64,000 bases of DNA, taken from NCBI RefSeq assembly GCF_001905845.1, contig NZ_LIVZ01000014.1:248001-312000 (forward strand), in the 5' to 3' direction. A program made the translations under genes and the position numbers. Positions 1-8,189 of the stretch are shown here, one piece after another. This DNA is from Streptomyces sp. TSRI0107 (GTDB lineage Bacteria; Actinomycetota; Actinomycetes; Streptomycetales; Streptomycetaceae). The notes below the pieces were generated by a model, which worked only from the letters and a program-made list of their open reading frames with translations, ran no database searches and had not been told where the DNA came from. Each line of letters opens with the position of its first letter. The stretch's first letter is position 1.

Positions 1-441
1 CCGGTAGTCGAAGCGGTAGACGTGGTCGGCGTGCAGGACCAGGACCTGTTCGCGCCCGCCGCCGAAGACGTGCCCGGCTTTGCGGATCAGGGCGTCCGCG
101 GTGCCGCGCTCGGCCGGCCAGGTGCGTTCGGGCAGCTCGCGGGGGAGTGCGTCGCCCGCGGACCGGTAGGCGTCGTCGTACGGCCCGAAGTGGACCCGGA
201 AGCCGGTGTCCCGGTTCCACACCCGGTGCAGGTCGTCCATCAGCCGGCGTTCCTCGTACTGGGACAGCAGCAGCACCTCCCCCAGTCCGGAGGCGCGCGC
301 GTTGGCGAGGCTGAAGTCGATCAGGCGGCAGGAACCGCCGTACGGGACGAGGGGTTTCAGGCGTCCCGCGCCCAGCGGTCCCATGCGCCGGCCCTCGCCG
401 CCCGCCAGCAGGACCGCGCGCACTCCGCCCCGTTCAGCCAT
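1..441 (-). CDS. GlgC-like sugar/cyclitol-phosphate nucleotidyltransferase, partial (AcbR-like)
   Basis: The first 147 codons are present and the C-terminus runs off the left edge. The N-terminus shows the nucleotide-binding loop LAGGEGRRMGPL, then KPLVPYGGSCRLIDF, QYEERRLMDDL and VLVLHADHVYRFDY, the order seen in glucose-1-phosphate adenylyltransferases (GlgC). It is clearly diverged from the ordinary GlgC at 55979-57229. The ATG overlaps the stop of the upstream glycosyltransferase by 8 bases, so the two are probably translationally coupled. In acarbose clusters a GlgC-family enzyme (AcbR) makes the nucleotide-activated cyclitol GDP-valienol. The surrounding gene set makes that role more likely here than glycogen synthesis, but the sequence alone does not prove the substrate. 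Confidence 0.8.
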   Translation of the reverse strand, partial: MAERGGVRAVLLAGGEGRRMGPLGAGRLKPLVPYGGSCRLIDFSLANARASGLGEVLLLSQYEERRLMDDLHRVWNRDTGFRVHFGPYDDAYRSAGDALPRELPERTWPAERGTADALIRKAGHVFGGGREQVLVLHADHVYRFDYR

Positions 442-2527
442 GACGGGCCTCGTCCCAGGTGACCCGGCCGGAGGACAGCGTCAGCAGCAGCCGTGCCCCC
501 GGTGCCGGCGGTGGCCCCTCGAACGCGCCGGCCCCGGTGCGGCGCAGCTCCCGCACCTCGGGCAGCGCCCGGGCCGCCGTGGCCCGCGGGGCCGGGGTCA
601 CCAGCTCCACCCGCTCGGCGTGCGGCAGGCGGTACACGAGCGTGCCGTCGCCGGTGACCGAGCACCGCTCGCGCAGGCTCCTCACCTCCTCGGCGGTCAC
701 GGCGGCGGGGAAGCGGTCCACGATCCGCTCGCAGGCCGCGAAGTCGGCCCGTTCCCACGCCGCGCGGAAGAACCTGCGGGCGGCCGGGGTGTCGACGGGG
801 GCGCGGCGCGCGTACGCCGCCAGGTCGCCGTGGGCGAGCACCGCCTCCTCGGTGATCTCCTCGTCCTTCAGCAGGTCGAACCAGCCGTGCCGCAGGGCGC
901 GTTCGGCCGGCAGCGCGGCCGGCTCGCCACGCCACAGGCGGTGGAACGCGTTGAGGTGCAGGTCCGCGCAGTGCTCCCAGGTGAACTGCCGGGCGACCGC
1001 CGCCGCGCGCTCCGACAGCTCCCGGTAGCGGGCCGGATCCTCCGACCACAGCGTCGCCGCCTGACGGACGCGTGCGACGAGCGCGGCGGTGAGCAGCGGG
1101 TCGTCCTCGGCGAAGGAGCGGTTGACGGCGAGGCCGGTGGTCCCCGGCTCGGGCCGGGCGTGCCCGAAGTGCGCCATGCCCTCCTGCGCCGTCGCGATGG
1201 GCACCGCCCCGCAGACCATCGCCTCGCCCTGGGCGATGAGGAAGGTGTCCATCTCGAACTTGGACGGGAAGAGGCAGAAGTCGGCGGCCGACGCGTACTC
1301 GAACACCCGCCGCTCGTCCACCCGTTCCGACTCCAGGTGCAGCCGGCCCCGATGCCGCTCGGCGACCTCGCGGAAGTAGGGGTCGTCCAGCGGGGCGCCG
1401 GAGATGCAGCGCACGACGAAGTTCGCGGCGAGGCCGTCGCTCAGCACCCGGTCGACGGCGCGCATCAGTTCCAGCTGGCCCTTGTGGTGCAGGGCGTAGC
1501 GCGCGTTGTGGAAGAAGGTCGGCAGCGCGGGGTCCAGACCCAGGCCTTCGAGCACCGCCGGCCGGTCCACCTCGCGCGGGTCCCAGGCGAGCCACCGGTC
1601 GGAGATCGCGCAGCCTCCGACGAACATCTTGTGCGCGTTCTCCTTCACGGCCCGCGCCATCGGCAGGTGCGCGAAGAGGGCTTCGAAGGGGGTGTCCCGG
1701 AAGGACGCGTAGAAGTCGAGCTGGCCGGGCGAGAGGAAGTCGATCAGATCGGCGTTGTCGAGGACCAGCCGGTAGAGGGCCACGTGGTCCGGCGGGTACT
1801 CGTAGTGCAGGTGTGTCAGTTGCTGGTACTGGCGGACCGCTTCGAGGTCCGGGCCTGCCGGCGGAGGGTCCTGCGGGAGGGCGGTCTCGGCGCCCAGGAG
1901 TTCCAGGAGCCGGCGGACCTCGGGCGCGTAGACCTTCTTGGTGATCGGCATGTTGCTCTGCACCGTGCTGACGACGGACTTGCTCGGGTCGTCGCGGAGC
2001 GCGGCCGGCAGCAGGTAGTGGTAGAACGGCTCGTGGGCGTGGACGATCGCCCGCTCCTCGCCGAACCAGCGGCGCAGGAAGCGCACGCTGTCCACCTGGA
2101 AGACCAGCGGCTTGAAGAAGACCAGGTCCCGGCCCTTGGCGGAGTACGGCGGGTAGAAGGTGTCCGGGAGCTGGTCGAGGTGGTCGTTGGACAGGAAGTA
2201 CAGGTCCACGCCGTCGAGGCGGATGCGGTGCGCGGTGGTGCGCACGGGCAGGTGGACCTCGGCGGGGAAGCCGTGCCACACCTCGGGGTCCAGGACCAGC
2301 GGCAGGACGTAGTCGTCCGTGTAGCCGAGGTCCTCCACGTCGTATCTGCCGCGCAGGTCGTCGAGCCTGCCGTGCGCGGGGGTGACGAGGGAGACCCGGT
2401 GGCCGCGGGCCGCGAACGCCCGGGACAGGTTCCACAGGTACACCGAGGTGCCGCCCTGCAGGAAGGTGTGGTCGAAGCCGCAGCATTCGAAGTAGGTCTC
2501 GATGATGTGCATACGGGGCTCGGTCAC
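434..2527 (-). CDS. Starch-synthase-like glycosyltransferase / pseudoglycosyltransferase (AcbI/AcbS-like)
   Basis: The 697-residue protein has a glycogen/starch-synthase (GT5-like) fold signature. The N-terminus carries FLQGGTSVYLWNLSRAFAARG and a transition to VTPAHGRL, and the nucleotide-sugar half carries FPSKFEMDTF followed by GEAMVCGAVPI. It is about 200 residues longer than bacterial GlgA, with an extra C-terminal part. Start: GTG at 2527 has AAGGA 7 bases upstream; an internal ATG lies five codons later. It sits 2 bases after the kinase gene and overlaps the nucleotidyltransferase start. AcbI and its homologue AcbS in acarbose biosynthesis are GT5-like enzymes; AcbS joins GDP-valienol to an aminosugar through a C-N bond. 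Which of the two this matches cannot be told from the sequence. Confidence 0.75.
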   Translation of the reverse strand: MTEPRMHIIETYFECCGFDHTFLQGGTSVYLWNLSRAFAARGHRVSLVTPAHGRLDDLRGRYDVEDLGYTDDYVLPLVLDPEVWHGFPAEVHLPVRTTAHRIRLDGVDLYFLSNDHLDQLPDTFYPPYSAKGRDLVFFKPLVFQVDSVRFLRRWFGEERAIVHAHEPFYHYLLPAALRDDPSKSVVSTVQSNMPITKKVYAPEVRRLLELLGAETALPQDPPPAGPDLEAVRQYQQLTHLHYEYPPDHVALYRLVLDNADLIDFLSPGQLDFYASFRDTPFEALFAHLPMARAVKENAHKMFVGGCAISDRWLAWDPREVDRPAVLEGLGLDPALPTFFHNARYALHHKGQLELMRAVDRVLSDGLAANFVVRCISGAPLDDPYFREVAERHRGRLHLESERVDERRVFEYASAADFCLFPSKFEMDTFLIAQGEAMVCGAVPIATAQEGMAHFGHARPEPGTTGLAVNRSFAEDDPLLTAALVARVRQAATLWSEDPARYRELSERAAAVARQFTWEHCADLHLNAFHRLWRGEPAALPAERALRHGWFDLLKDEEITEEAVLAHGDLAAYARRAPVDTPAARRFFRAAWERADFAACERIVDRFPAAVTAEEVRSLRERCSVTGDGTLVYRLPHAERVELVTPAPRATAARALPEVRELRRTGAGAFEGPPPAPGARLLLTLSSGRVTWDEARHG

Positions 2528-2529
2528 GT

Positions 2530-3999
2530 TCACGTCCTTGCTGGAATGGTCGGAGCCGGGGTGCGGGCGCCGAGCGCGAGGGCGTGGCGCAGGTCGATCG
2601 CGGCGTGGTAGGGACGGGCGTGGTCGACGTTGTAGGCGAGTTCGTGCAGCAGCCGGCCCAGGTACAGCAGCCGGCGCAGCGGGTCGTCCGCGGTGCGTCC
2701 GAGGAGCAGCCGCAGGACGTGCGCCCGCCAGACGTCCGCGGCGTGGAAGACCTGGCGCAGCACGGCGCGCGGCCCGGGCGGCCAGTCGGCGGCGCCGTCC
2801 AGCGCGCCCCGCATCGTCTCGGAGGAGTCGACGCCGAGGCGCCGCGCGGCCTCGAAGGCGGCCTCGTCGGCGGTGAAGTACTCCAGTGCGCGCCGGACGG
2901 CGACGAGGTCCTGCACCGGCGACTGCGCGGCCCAGCCCGCTTCGCCGGGGCCCAGGGCTGGGGTGGACATGTCGATCACGCTCATCGACCAGCCGCCGTC
3001 GTCCCCCGCCCGGCACAGCAGGTGGGACAGGTGCAGGTCGCCGTGGCACGGCCCGGAGGAGAAGCCGGCCGGGGCGGCGTCGAAGGCGCTGTGCAGCGCG
3101 GCGCTCTCCTGCCGCAGGGCCGCGAAGGCGGCGGCGCGCGGGACCGTGGGCAGGGCGATGTCCGCCGAGGCCAGTTCGGCCGTCCGGGCGGTGGCCCGGG
3201 CCAGCACCTCCCGCACCGGGTACGGCGGTACGGGACCTCCGCCGAGCCGGTCGGCCAGGTCGCGGTGGAACCCGGTCAGGAAGCGCCCGGCGCCGCGCAG
3301 GTTGCCCGCCAGCGGGCGCAGATGCGTCCGCACGACGTCTTCGAGGTCGTCGGGGGCCTGCCCGCCGGTCACCTTCGGCCACAGCGACCGCATGCTCAGC
3401 CTCAGCGGCAGGTCGATGCCGTCGCCGGGCTCGTACCGGTAGAACACGCCCAACGGGTGGCGGGTGCCGTCGGCCGGGTCGACGTAGGTGTAGTCGCCGG
3501 CCCAGGCGGGCGTGCGGCCGGTCCCGTTCATCAGCCGCAGGAGCTCGGGTTCGCGGACGGGGTCGTCCAGCCGCCGGTACGTCTTGTGGACGTAGGCCGT
3601 GCCGTCGTTCTCCACCAGGGACAGGACGTTGGAGGACCAGCCCCGCTCGAACGGCAGCGGGCGCACCGAGCGGGCCGTGAGTCCGGCACCGCGGAAGCAC
3701 ACCAGGCCGCCGCGAGCGGTGGGCACTTGGCGTCCGGCGCGGACCGCGCTCAGCGCGGCGGACTCGAACTCGGCGCTGCCATGCGCCTCTTGGGGGCCGC
3801 CGCCTTCCGGTGCGGTCCGGACCGGGACGAAGTAGCGTCGTCCGGACCCGGGTCCGCCGACGGCCGCCACGACCGACAAGCGGACGGAGGCGCCGAGTTC
3901 CGCATGGTCGACGCACTCGAAGCGCTCGGCCCGGCGGCCGTCCTCGGGCATCCACGGGGCTGCGCGCAGCAAGGGGCCGAGATCGTCGTTTCGTATCAT
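2530..3999 (-). CDS. Maltokinase/APH-fold small-molecule kinase (AcbU-like candidate)
   Basis: The 489-residue protein has the aminoglycoside-phosphotransferase/maltokinase fold. HGDLHLSHLL near residue 320 is the catalytic (Brenner) motif, followed by SVIDMSTP at the metal-binding aspartate position. WSSNVLSLVENDGTAYVHKTYR earlier is the ATP-lysine strand, as in actinobacterial maltokinases. It lies between an exporter permease and the starch-synthase-like glycosyltransferase in one operon. Maltokinase makes maltose-1-phosphate. In acarbose biosynthesis an APH-like kinase (AcbU) phosphorylates C-1 of valienol-7-phosphate, the role favoured by the context. The substrate is inferred from neighbours only. 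Confidence 0.7.
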   Translation of the reverse strand: MIRNDDLGPLLRAAPWMPEDGRRAERFECVDHAELGASVRLSVVAAVGGPGSGRRYFVPVRTAPEGGGPQEAHGSAEFESAALSAVRAGRQVPTARGGLVCFRGAGLTARSVRPLPFERGWSSNVLSLVENDGTAYVHKTYRRLDDPVREPELLRLMNGTGRTPAWAGDYTYVDPADGTRHPLGVFYRYEPGDGIDLPLRLSMRSLWPKVTGGQAPDDLEDVVRTHLRPLAGNLRGAGRFLTGFHRDLADRLGGGPVPPYPVREVLARATARTAELASADIALPTVPRAAAFAALRQESAALHSAFDAAPAGFSSGPCHGDLHLSHLLCRAGDDGGWSMSVIDMSTPALGPGEAGWAAQSPVQDLVAVRRALEYFTADEAAFEAARRLGVDSSETMRGALDGAADWPPGPRAVLRQVFHAADVWRAHVLRLLLGRTADDPLRRLLYLGRLLHELAYNVDHARPYHAAIDLRHALALGARTPAPTIPART

Positions 4000-4006
4000 G
4001 CCCGAC

Positions 4007-4807
4007 TCAACTTCCGGTCATCTCGTAGCGGTTGACGCCGCGGCGCCACACGGTCAGGGCCAGTGCCAGGGCGCCGGCGGTGACCAGGGGCAGCCAGCCG
4101 AGCAGGTCCCTCGCACCGGTCAGCAGGTAGACGCTCGGCACGTAGGCGGTGAAGGCGAACGGCAGGACCCAGGTGAGGAGGGTCCTCAGCGAGGGGTGGT
4201 AGATGTCCAGGGGGTAGGAGGAGAACTCCGACACCTGGTTCGCCGCGTACATCGCGGGCATGCTCGTGACCGTCCAGAAGGACAGGGAGGCGAAGAGCAG
4301 CTTCACCGAGGTGTGCAGCAGTGCCCCGCACAGCACGAGCAGCGGTGCCAGTGCCCACTGCGCGGCGGTGAGCGACAGGCCGAGCTCGCTTCCCGCGTAG
4401 CCCACCAGTACGGCGCCCACGACGAGTTCACCGAGCCCGTCGGGGTGGAAGAAGCGCTCCGACAGCAGGGAGAACAGCGGGTCGACCGGCCTGACGAGGT
4501 AGCGGTAGAACTCGCCGCGCTGGACCAGTTTGCGGCCCAGTTCCCACAACTGGTCGGTGAAGAGGTGGTCGAGTCCGCGCGGCAGCAGGGAGAAGCCCAG
4601 CAGGAACAGCACCTCGTGGTACGACCAGCCGCCCACGGCGGGGACCTGGCGGAAGACGAGACCGACGACCGCCGTCTGGATGCCGACCCGCACCAGGAAG
4701 GCGCCCGCGCCGAGCAGGAAGTCCGTGCGGTAGGCCGCCAGCCGGTGCAGGCCCACCCCGCCCAGGAACCAGGACAGCCGCAGGTACCGCGTCACCGTGC
4801 GCGTCAT
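4007..4807 (-). CDS. ABC-2 type exporter permease (second subunit)
   Basis: This hydrophobic protein of about 266 residues has roughly six membrane segments and begins MTRTVTRYLRLSWFLGGVGLH. The ATG at 4807 overlaps the stop of the upstream permease (ATGA), so this start is preferred over a longer frame. With the two preceding genes it makes an ATPase plus two permeases, the layout of AcbW-AcbX-AcbY in acarbose clusters and of other small-molecule exporters. The likely cargo is the product of the surrounding sugar genes; that is inference. Confidence 0.8.
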   Translation of the reverse strand: MTRTVTRYLRLSWFLGGVGLHRLAAYRTDFLLGAGAFLVRVGIQTAVVGLVFRQVPAVGGWSYHEVLFLLGFSLLPRGLDHLFTDQLWELGRKLVQRGEFYRYLVRPVDPLFSLLSERFFHPDGLGELVVGAVLVGYAGSELGLSLTAAQWALAPLLVLCGALLHTSVKLLFASLSFWTVTSMPAMYAANQVSEFSSYPLDIYHPSLRTLLTWVLPFAFTAYVPSVYLLTGARDLLGWLPLVTAGALALALTVWRRGVNRYEMTGS

Positions 4808-5613
4808 CCGCCCAGCACCTCCAGACGTCCGAGGGCGGCGCGCCAGAGCGCGGCGCACAGCAGCGACAGCCCGGCCGCCCAGGCCAGTTGCTGGGCGAGC
4901 AGCCCGGCGGCGTCGGGCCAGCCGTCGTAGCGGCCGAGCAGCAGGGTCAGCGGACCGTCGACCATCCCGCGGAAGGGCAGGGCCTTCGCGAGCGCGGCCA
5001 GCGGGCCCGGCATCAGCGCGAGGGGCACGAGCTGCCCGGCGAAGAAGGCGACGACGCTCTGCTTGACCATCCGCACACCCCAGGTGTTGGTGGTGAGGAA
5101 GCCGGTCATGCCGGTCAGCAGGTTCACGCAGAACGCCAGGAGCACCGACAGGGCGGTGGAGACGGCGAACAGCAGCAGATCCGCCGGCCGGGGCACGCTG
5201 AGCGGGACGAGCAGGGCGAACAGCCCGAGGACCGGCAGGCCGACCAGGACGGCGTTGGCCCCCACCACCGGCAGGCAGGCGAAGAACCGCATCACCGGGT
5301 AGCTCACGGGCCGTACGAGCATGACCGCGACGTCACCCCGGTACACCTCGGCCGCGACCTCGTCGTCCACCCGGTTGGTGTGCAGTACTTGCAGGATCTG
5401 GGCCACCAGCAGGTAGGTGGTGATGTCCTCGACGGTGAAGCCGCCGGGTCCGCGGCCGGGCGTGCCCTCGTACACGGCACGCCACAGGAAGACGGTCACC
5501 GCCGCGCCGGCGGCCGCGGTCATCGCGGTCATCGCGAACATCGAGCGGTACTGCAGCAGGGACTGCAGGCCGCTGGTGGCGAACGGCGCGTAGCGACGCA
5601 GGCGGGCGGTCAT
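4804..5613 (-). CDS. ABC-2 type exporter permease (first subunit)
   Basis: This 269-residue integral membrane protein starts MTARLRRYAPFATSGLQSLLQYRSMF and carries several hydrophobic helices (for example FAMTAMTAAAGAAVTVFLW and LLFAVSTALSVLLAFCVNLL). The ATG overlaps the ATPase stop as ATGA, and its own stop overlaps the next permease start, so the three exporter genes are translationally coupled. The hydropathy pattern and partner ATPase identify an ABC-2 export system rather than a sugar importer; no solute-binding protein is attached. Confidence 0.8.
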   Translation of the reverse strand: MTARLRRYAPFATSGLQSLLQYRSMFAMTAMTAAAGAAVTVFLWRAVYEGTPGRGPGGFTVEDITTYLLVAQILQVLHTNRVDDEVAAEVYRGDVAVMLVRPVSYPVMRFFACLPVVGANAVLVGLPVLGLFALLVPLSVPRPADLLLFAVSTALSVLLAFCVNLLTGMTGFLTTNTWGVRMVKQSVVAFFAGQLVPLALMPGPLAALAKALPFRGMVDGPLTLLLGRYDGWPDAAGLLAQQLAWAAGLSLLCAALWRAALGRLEVLGG

Positions 5614-6635
5614 GCGGCCCCGTCGCGTACGTGACCGGGGACCCGTGAGCGGCCGTAGATCTCGCGGAGCACGTCCTCCAGACCGGGTTCGGGGGCGTAC
5701 CAGTCGGCGAGGTCGAAACGGTCCAGGAGGAAGGTGAGGACCTGCCGGGAGGTGTAGCGGCCGGTCGGGTAGTCGACGCGGACGCGGCCGCCGTCGTCCG
5801 GTGTGGCGCGCACGCCCGGCAGTCCGGCTTCGACGCGGCTCAGCACGGTCGCGGTCGCGGTGCCGTCGCGGTGGTCGAAGACGACCGAGCGGTGGTCGGC
5901 CGTGCGCAGCAGGTCCTGCAGCGTCCCCTGGTGGACGACCCGCCCGTGGTCGACGACCAGGGCGCTGTCGCAGATCGCGGCGATGTCGGCGATGTCGTGG
6001 CTGGTGAGCACCACGGTGGTGCCCAGCTCCCGGTGGGCGCGGTTGACCAGATGGCGCACCGCGTCCTTCAGCACCATGTCGAGGCCGATCGTGGGCTCGT
6101 CCCAGAACAGCACGGCGGGGTCGTGCAGCAGGCTCGCCGCGATCTCGGCCCGCATGCGCTGTCCGAGACTCAGCTGCCGCACCGGTGTGGACCCCAGCGC
6201 GTCGATGTCGAGGAGTTCCCGGAACAGGGCGAGGTTGCGCCGGTAGACCGGTTCGGGGATGTCGTAGACGCGGCGCAGGATGCGGAACGAGTCGGGTACC
6301 GACAGGTCCCACCAGAGCTGGCTGCGCTGGCCGAAGACGACGCCGATGGTGCGGGCGTTGCGCTGCCGGTGCCGGTACGGCTCCAGCCCGGCGACCGTGC
6401 AGCGGCCGGAGGTGGGGGTCATGATCCCGGTCAGCATCTTGATCGTGGTCGACTTGCCGGCTCCGTTGGCGCCGATGTAGGCGGTCTTGGTGCCTGCCGG
6501 TATCTCGAAGGAGACGTCGTCGACGGCACGCACGACGCGGTATTGGCGGGTGAGGAGGGTGGAGAGGCTGCCGAGCAGGCCGGGTTTGCGTTCGGCCAGC
6601 CGGAACTCCTTGACGAGGTTCTCGGCCGTGATCAC
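5610..6635 (-). CDS. ABC-2 exporter ATP-binding subunit
   Basis: The 341-residue ATPase has Walker A GANGAGKST near residue 60, signature LSLGQRMRAEIAASLL, Walker B AVLFWDEPTIGLD and the switch histidine in VVLTSHD. A C-terminal extension of about 100 residues follows, as in DrrA/NatA-type exporters. The GTG start overlaps the aminotransferase stop as GTGA. It energises the two downstream permeases. In the acarbose cluster the equivalent is AcbW, thought to export the inhibitor. Confidence 0.88.
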   Translation of the reverse strand: MITAENLVKEFRLAERKPGLLGSLSTLLTRQYRVVRAVDDVSFEIPAGTKTAYIGANGAGKSTTIKMLTGIMTPTSGRCTVAGLEPYRHRQRNARTIGVVFGQRSQLWWDLSVPDSFRILRRVYDIPEPVYRRNLALFRELLDIDALGSTPVRQLSLGQRMRAEIAASLLHDPAVLFWDEPTIGLDMVLKDAVRHLVNRAHRELGTTVVLTSHDIADIAAICDSALVVDHGRVVHQGTLQDLLRTADHRSVVFDHRDGTATATVLSRVEAGLPGVRATPDDGGRVRVDYPTGRYTSRQVLTFLLDRFDLADWYAPEPGLEDVLREIYGRSRVPGHVRDGAA

Positions 6636-7924
6636 GCGATCACCCGCTCGATGGCCTTCTCCAGCAGCCGAAGGCCTTCGTCGAGCAGGGCCTCGTCCAG
6701 GGTGAACGGCGGTGCCAGGCGCAGGATGTGGCCCCCGAGCGACACGCGCAGTCCCAGATCGAGGGCCGCGGTGTAGACGGCCCGGGCCGTCTCGGGCGCG
6801 GGTGTGCGGCCCGCGGTGTCGGTGACGAACTCCAGGCCCCACAGCAGACCGAGACCGCGTACCTGGCCCAGCTGCGCGAAGCGGGACTCCAGGGCGCGCA
6901 GACGGTCCTCCATGATCTCGCCGAGGACGCGTACGCGGTCGATCAGCCGGTCGCGCTCGACGACTTCGAGGGTGGCGCGGGCGGCGGCGATCCCCAGCGG
7001 ATTGCTCGCGTACGTCGAGGCGTACGCCCCCGAGCCGGCCGCCTCCGGTCTGCGCAGCAGCTCGCCGCGGCCGGCGAGCACCGCGAAGGGGAAACCGCTC
7101 GCGGTGCCCTTGGACAGCATCGCCAGATCCGGCTCCACGCCGAACAGTTCACTGGCGAGGAAGGCGCCCGTGCGTCCGCCGCCGGTGAGCACCTCGTCCG
7201 CGACGAGCAGCACGCCGCTGTCCCGGCAGGCGTCCGCGACGCGCTCCCAGTAGCCGGGGGGAGGGACGATGACGCCCGCCGCGCCGAGGACGGGTTCGAA
7301 GACCAGCGCGGAGACGTTGGGCTTCTCGGCGATGTGCCGGCGCACCAGTGACGCGCAGCGCACGTCGCACGACGGGTACTCCAGGCCCAGGGGGCAGCGG
7401 TAGCAGTAGGGGCTGTAGCCCAGCACGCTGTTGCCGCTGAAGGACTGGTGGCCGATGTCCCAGTGCACGAGCATCCGGGCGCCCATCGTCTTGCCGTGAA
7501 AGCCGTGGCGCAGGGCGCCGATCCGGTTGCGGCCCGGCGGCGCGGTCGCCTGGACGACCCGCAGGGCGGCCTCGACCACCTCCGCGCCGGTGGAGAAGAA
7601 CGCGTAGGTGTCGAGCTGCTCGGGCAGCAGCCTGGCGAGCAGTTCCAGCAGTCCGGCACGGTCCGGTGTGGCGCTGTCGTGGACGTTCCACAGGCGGCGG
7701 GCCTGAGCGGTGAGCGCCTCGACGACCTCCGGGTGCCCGTGGCCCAGTGACTGGGTGAGGGTGCCGGCCGCGAAGTCGAGGTACTGGTTGCCGTCGAGGT
7801 CGGTCAGCACGGGACCGCGTCCCTCGGCGAACACCCGGCGTCCGTGGACGGCTTCCTCGGAGGCGCCCGGTGCCAGGTGCCGGGCCTCCCGTGCCAGGTG
7901 CTGTGTCTGCCGTAAGCCTGTCAT
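6632..7924 (-). CDS. Class III PLP aminotransferase (AcbV-like, dTDP-4-keto-6-deoxyglucose aminotransferase candidate)
   Basis: The 430-residue protein is a class III aminotransferase: FSTGAEVVEAALR (cofactor phosphate), LLVADEVLTGGGRTGAF, and MLSKGTASGFPFAVL with the PLP lysine. Start ATG at 7924 has AGGGG 5-9 bases upstream. It opens a leftward operon with the exporter, kinase, glycosyltransferase and nucleotidyltransferase, and diverges from rmlA-rmlB. That pair makes dTDP-4-keto-6-deoxyglucose, so a 4-amination to the acarbose/acarviostatin aminosugar is the best guess (AcbV function). Codon 4 is TTA (7913-7915), a rare codon read by the bldA tRNA in Streptomyces. Confidence 0.78.
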   Translation of the reverse strand: MTGLRQTQHLAREARHLAPGASEEAVHGRRVFAEGRGPVLTDLDGNQYLDFAAGTLTQSLGHGHPEVVEALTAQARRLWNVHDSATPDRAGLLELLARLLPEQLDTYAFFSTGAEVVEAALRVVQATAPPGRNRIGALRHGFHGKTMGARMLVHWDIGHQSFSGNSVLGYSPYCYRCPLGLEYPSCDVRCASLVRRHIAEKPNVSALVFEPVLGAAGVIVPPPGYWERVADACRDSGVLLVADEVLTGGGRTGAFLASELFGVEPDLAMLSKGTASGFPFAVLAGRGELLRRPEAAGSGAYASTYASNPLGIAAARATLEVVERDRLIDRVRVLGEIMEDRLRALESRFAQLGQVRGLGLLWGLEFVTDTAGRTPAPETARAVYTAALDLGLRVSLGGHILRLAPPFTLDEALLDEGLRLLEKAIERVIA

Positions 7925-8141
7925 CGCTGCCCCTGCTCGTCGGACCGGCTGTACGCGTTTCGCCGGCGAACTGCGTTGTGGCGCACCACGGTTGGCGGTT
8001 CGGCGCCGAGTCAAACACTTGAACACACGCGGCTGCAAGAGTTTGCGGATCGTTTCAGAAAGTTGTTGCGAGCGAGCGCGGCACTCTGGTTGAGTCGACG
8101 TGCTTACGGCGCCACCACGCCTCACGTTCGAGGAGGTACCT
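7925..8141. promoter_or_regulatory. Divergent promoter region with operator-like motif
   Basis: This non-coding gap separates the aminotransferase operon from rmlA. It contains GTTTCAGAAAG at 8052-8062 and TGCAAGAGTTTGCGGAT just before it. The GTTTCAG core recurs upstream of malE, the alpha-amylase and the tendamistat-like gene, so it is a candidate LacI-type operator controlling both divergent operons. Promoter hexamers could not be assigned with confidence. Confidence 0.45.
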
Positions 8142-8189
8142 GTGAGAACACGCCCCCAGACCGACCCGCCCCCGCGGAGGCCGAGGTGA
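8142..8189 (+). CDS. 15-residue leader peptide coupled to rmlA
   Basis: A GTG at 8142 is preceded by a strong AGGAGG (8131-8136) with 5-base spacing. It opens a 15-codon frame rich in Arg and Pro (MRTRPQTDPPPRRPR). Its TGA at 8187-8189 overlaps the rmlA GTG (8186-8188) as GTGA. The stronger of the two ribosome sites belongs to the leader, suggesting that rmlA translation depends on leader translation. It may be only a coupling device; no function for the peptide is claimed. Confidence 0.4.
   Translation: MRTRPQTDPPPRRPR

Noticed and set aside
206..2611. 801-codon open frame on the plus strand opposite the glycosyltransferase
   Set aside because: The complementary strand encodes a coupled, motif-bearing enzyme. 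The plus frame is Arg/Pro/Gly-rich with no domain and no ribosome site.
8142..8185. Upstream GTG considered as the true rmlA start
   Set aside because: It is in a different reading frame from the nucleotidyltransferase and ends at the TGA overlapping the real GTG start, so it is listed as a separate leader.
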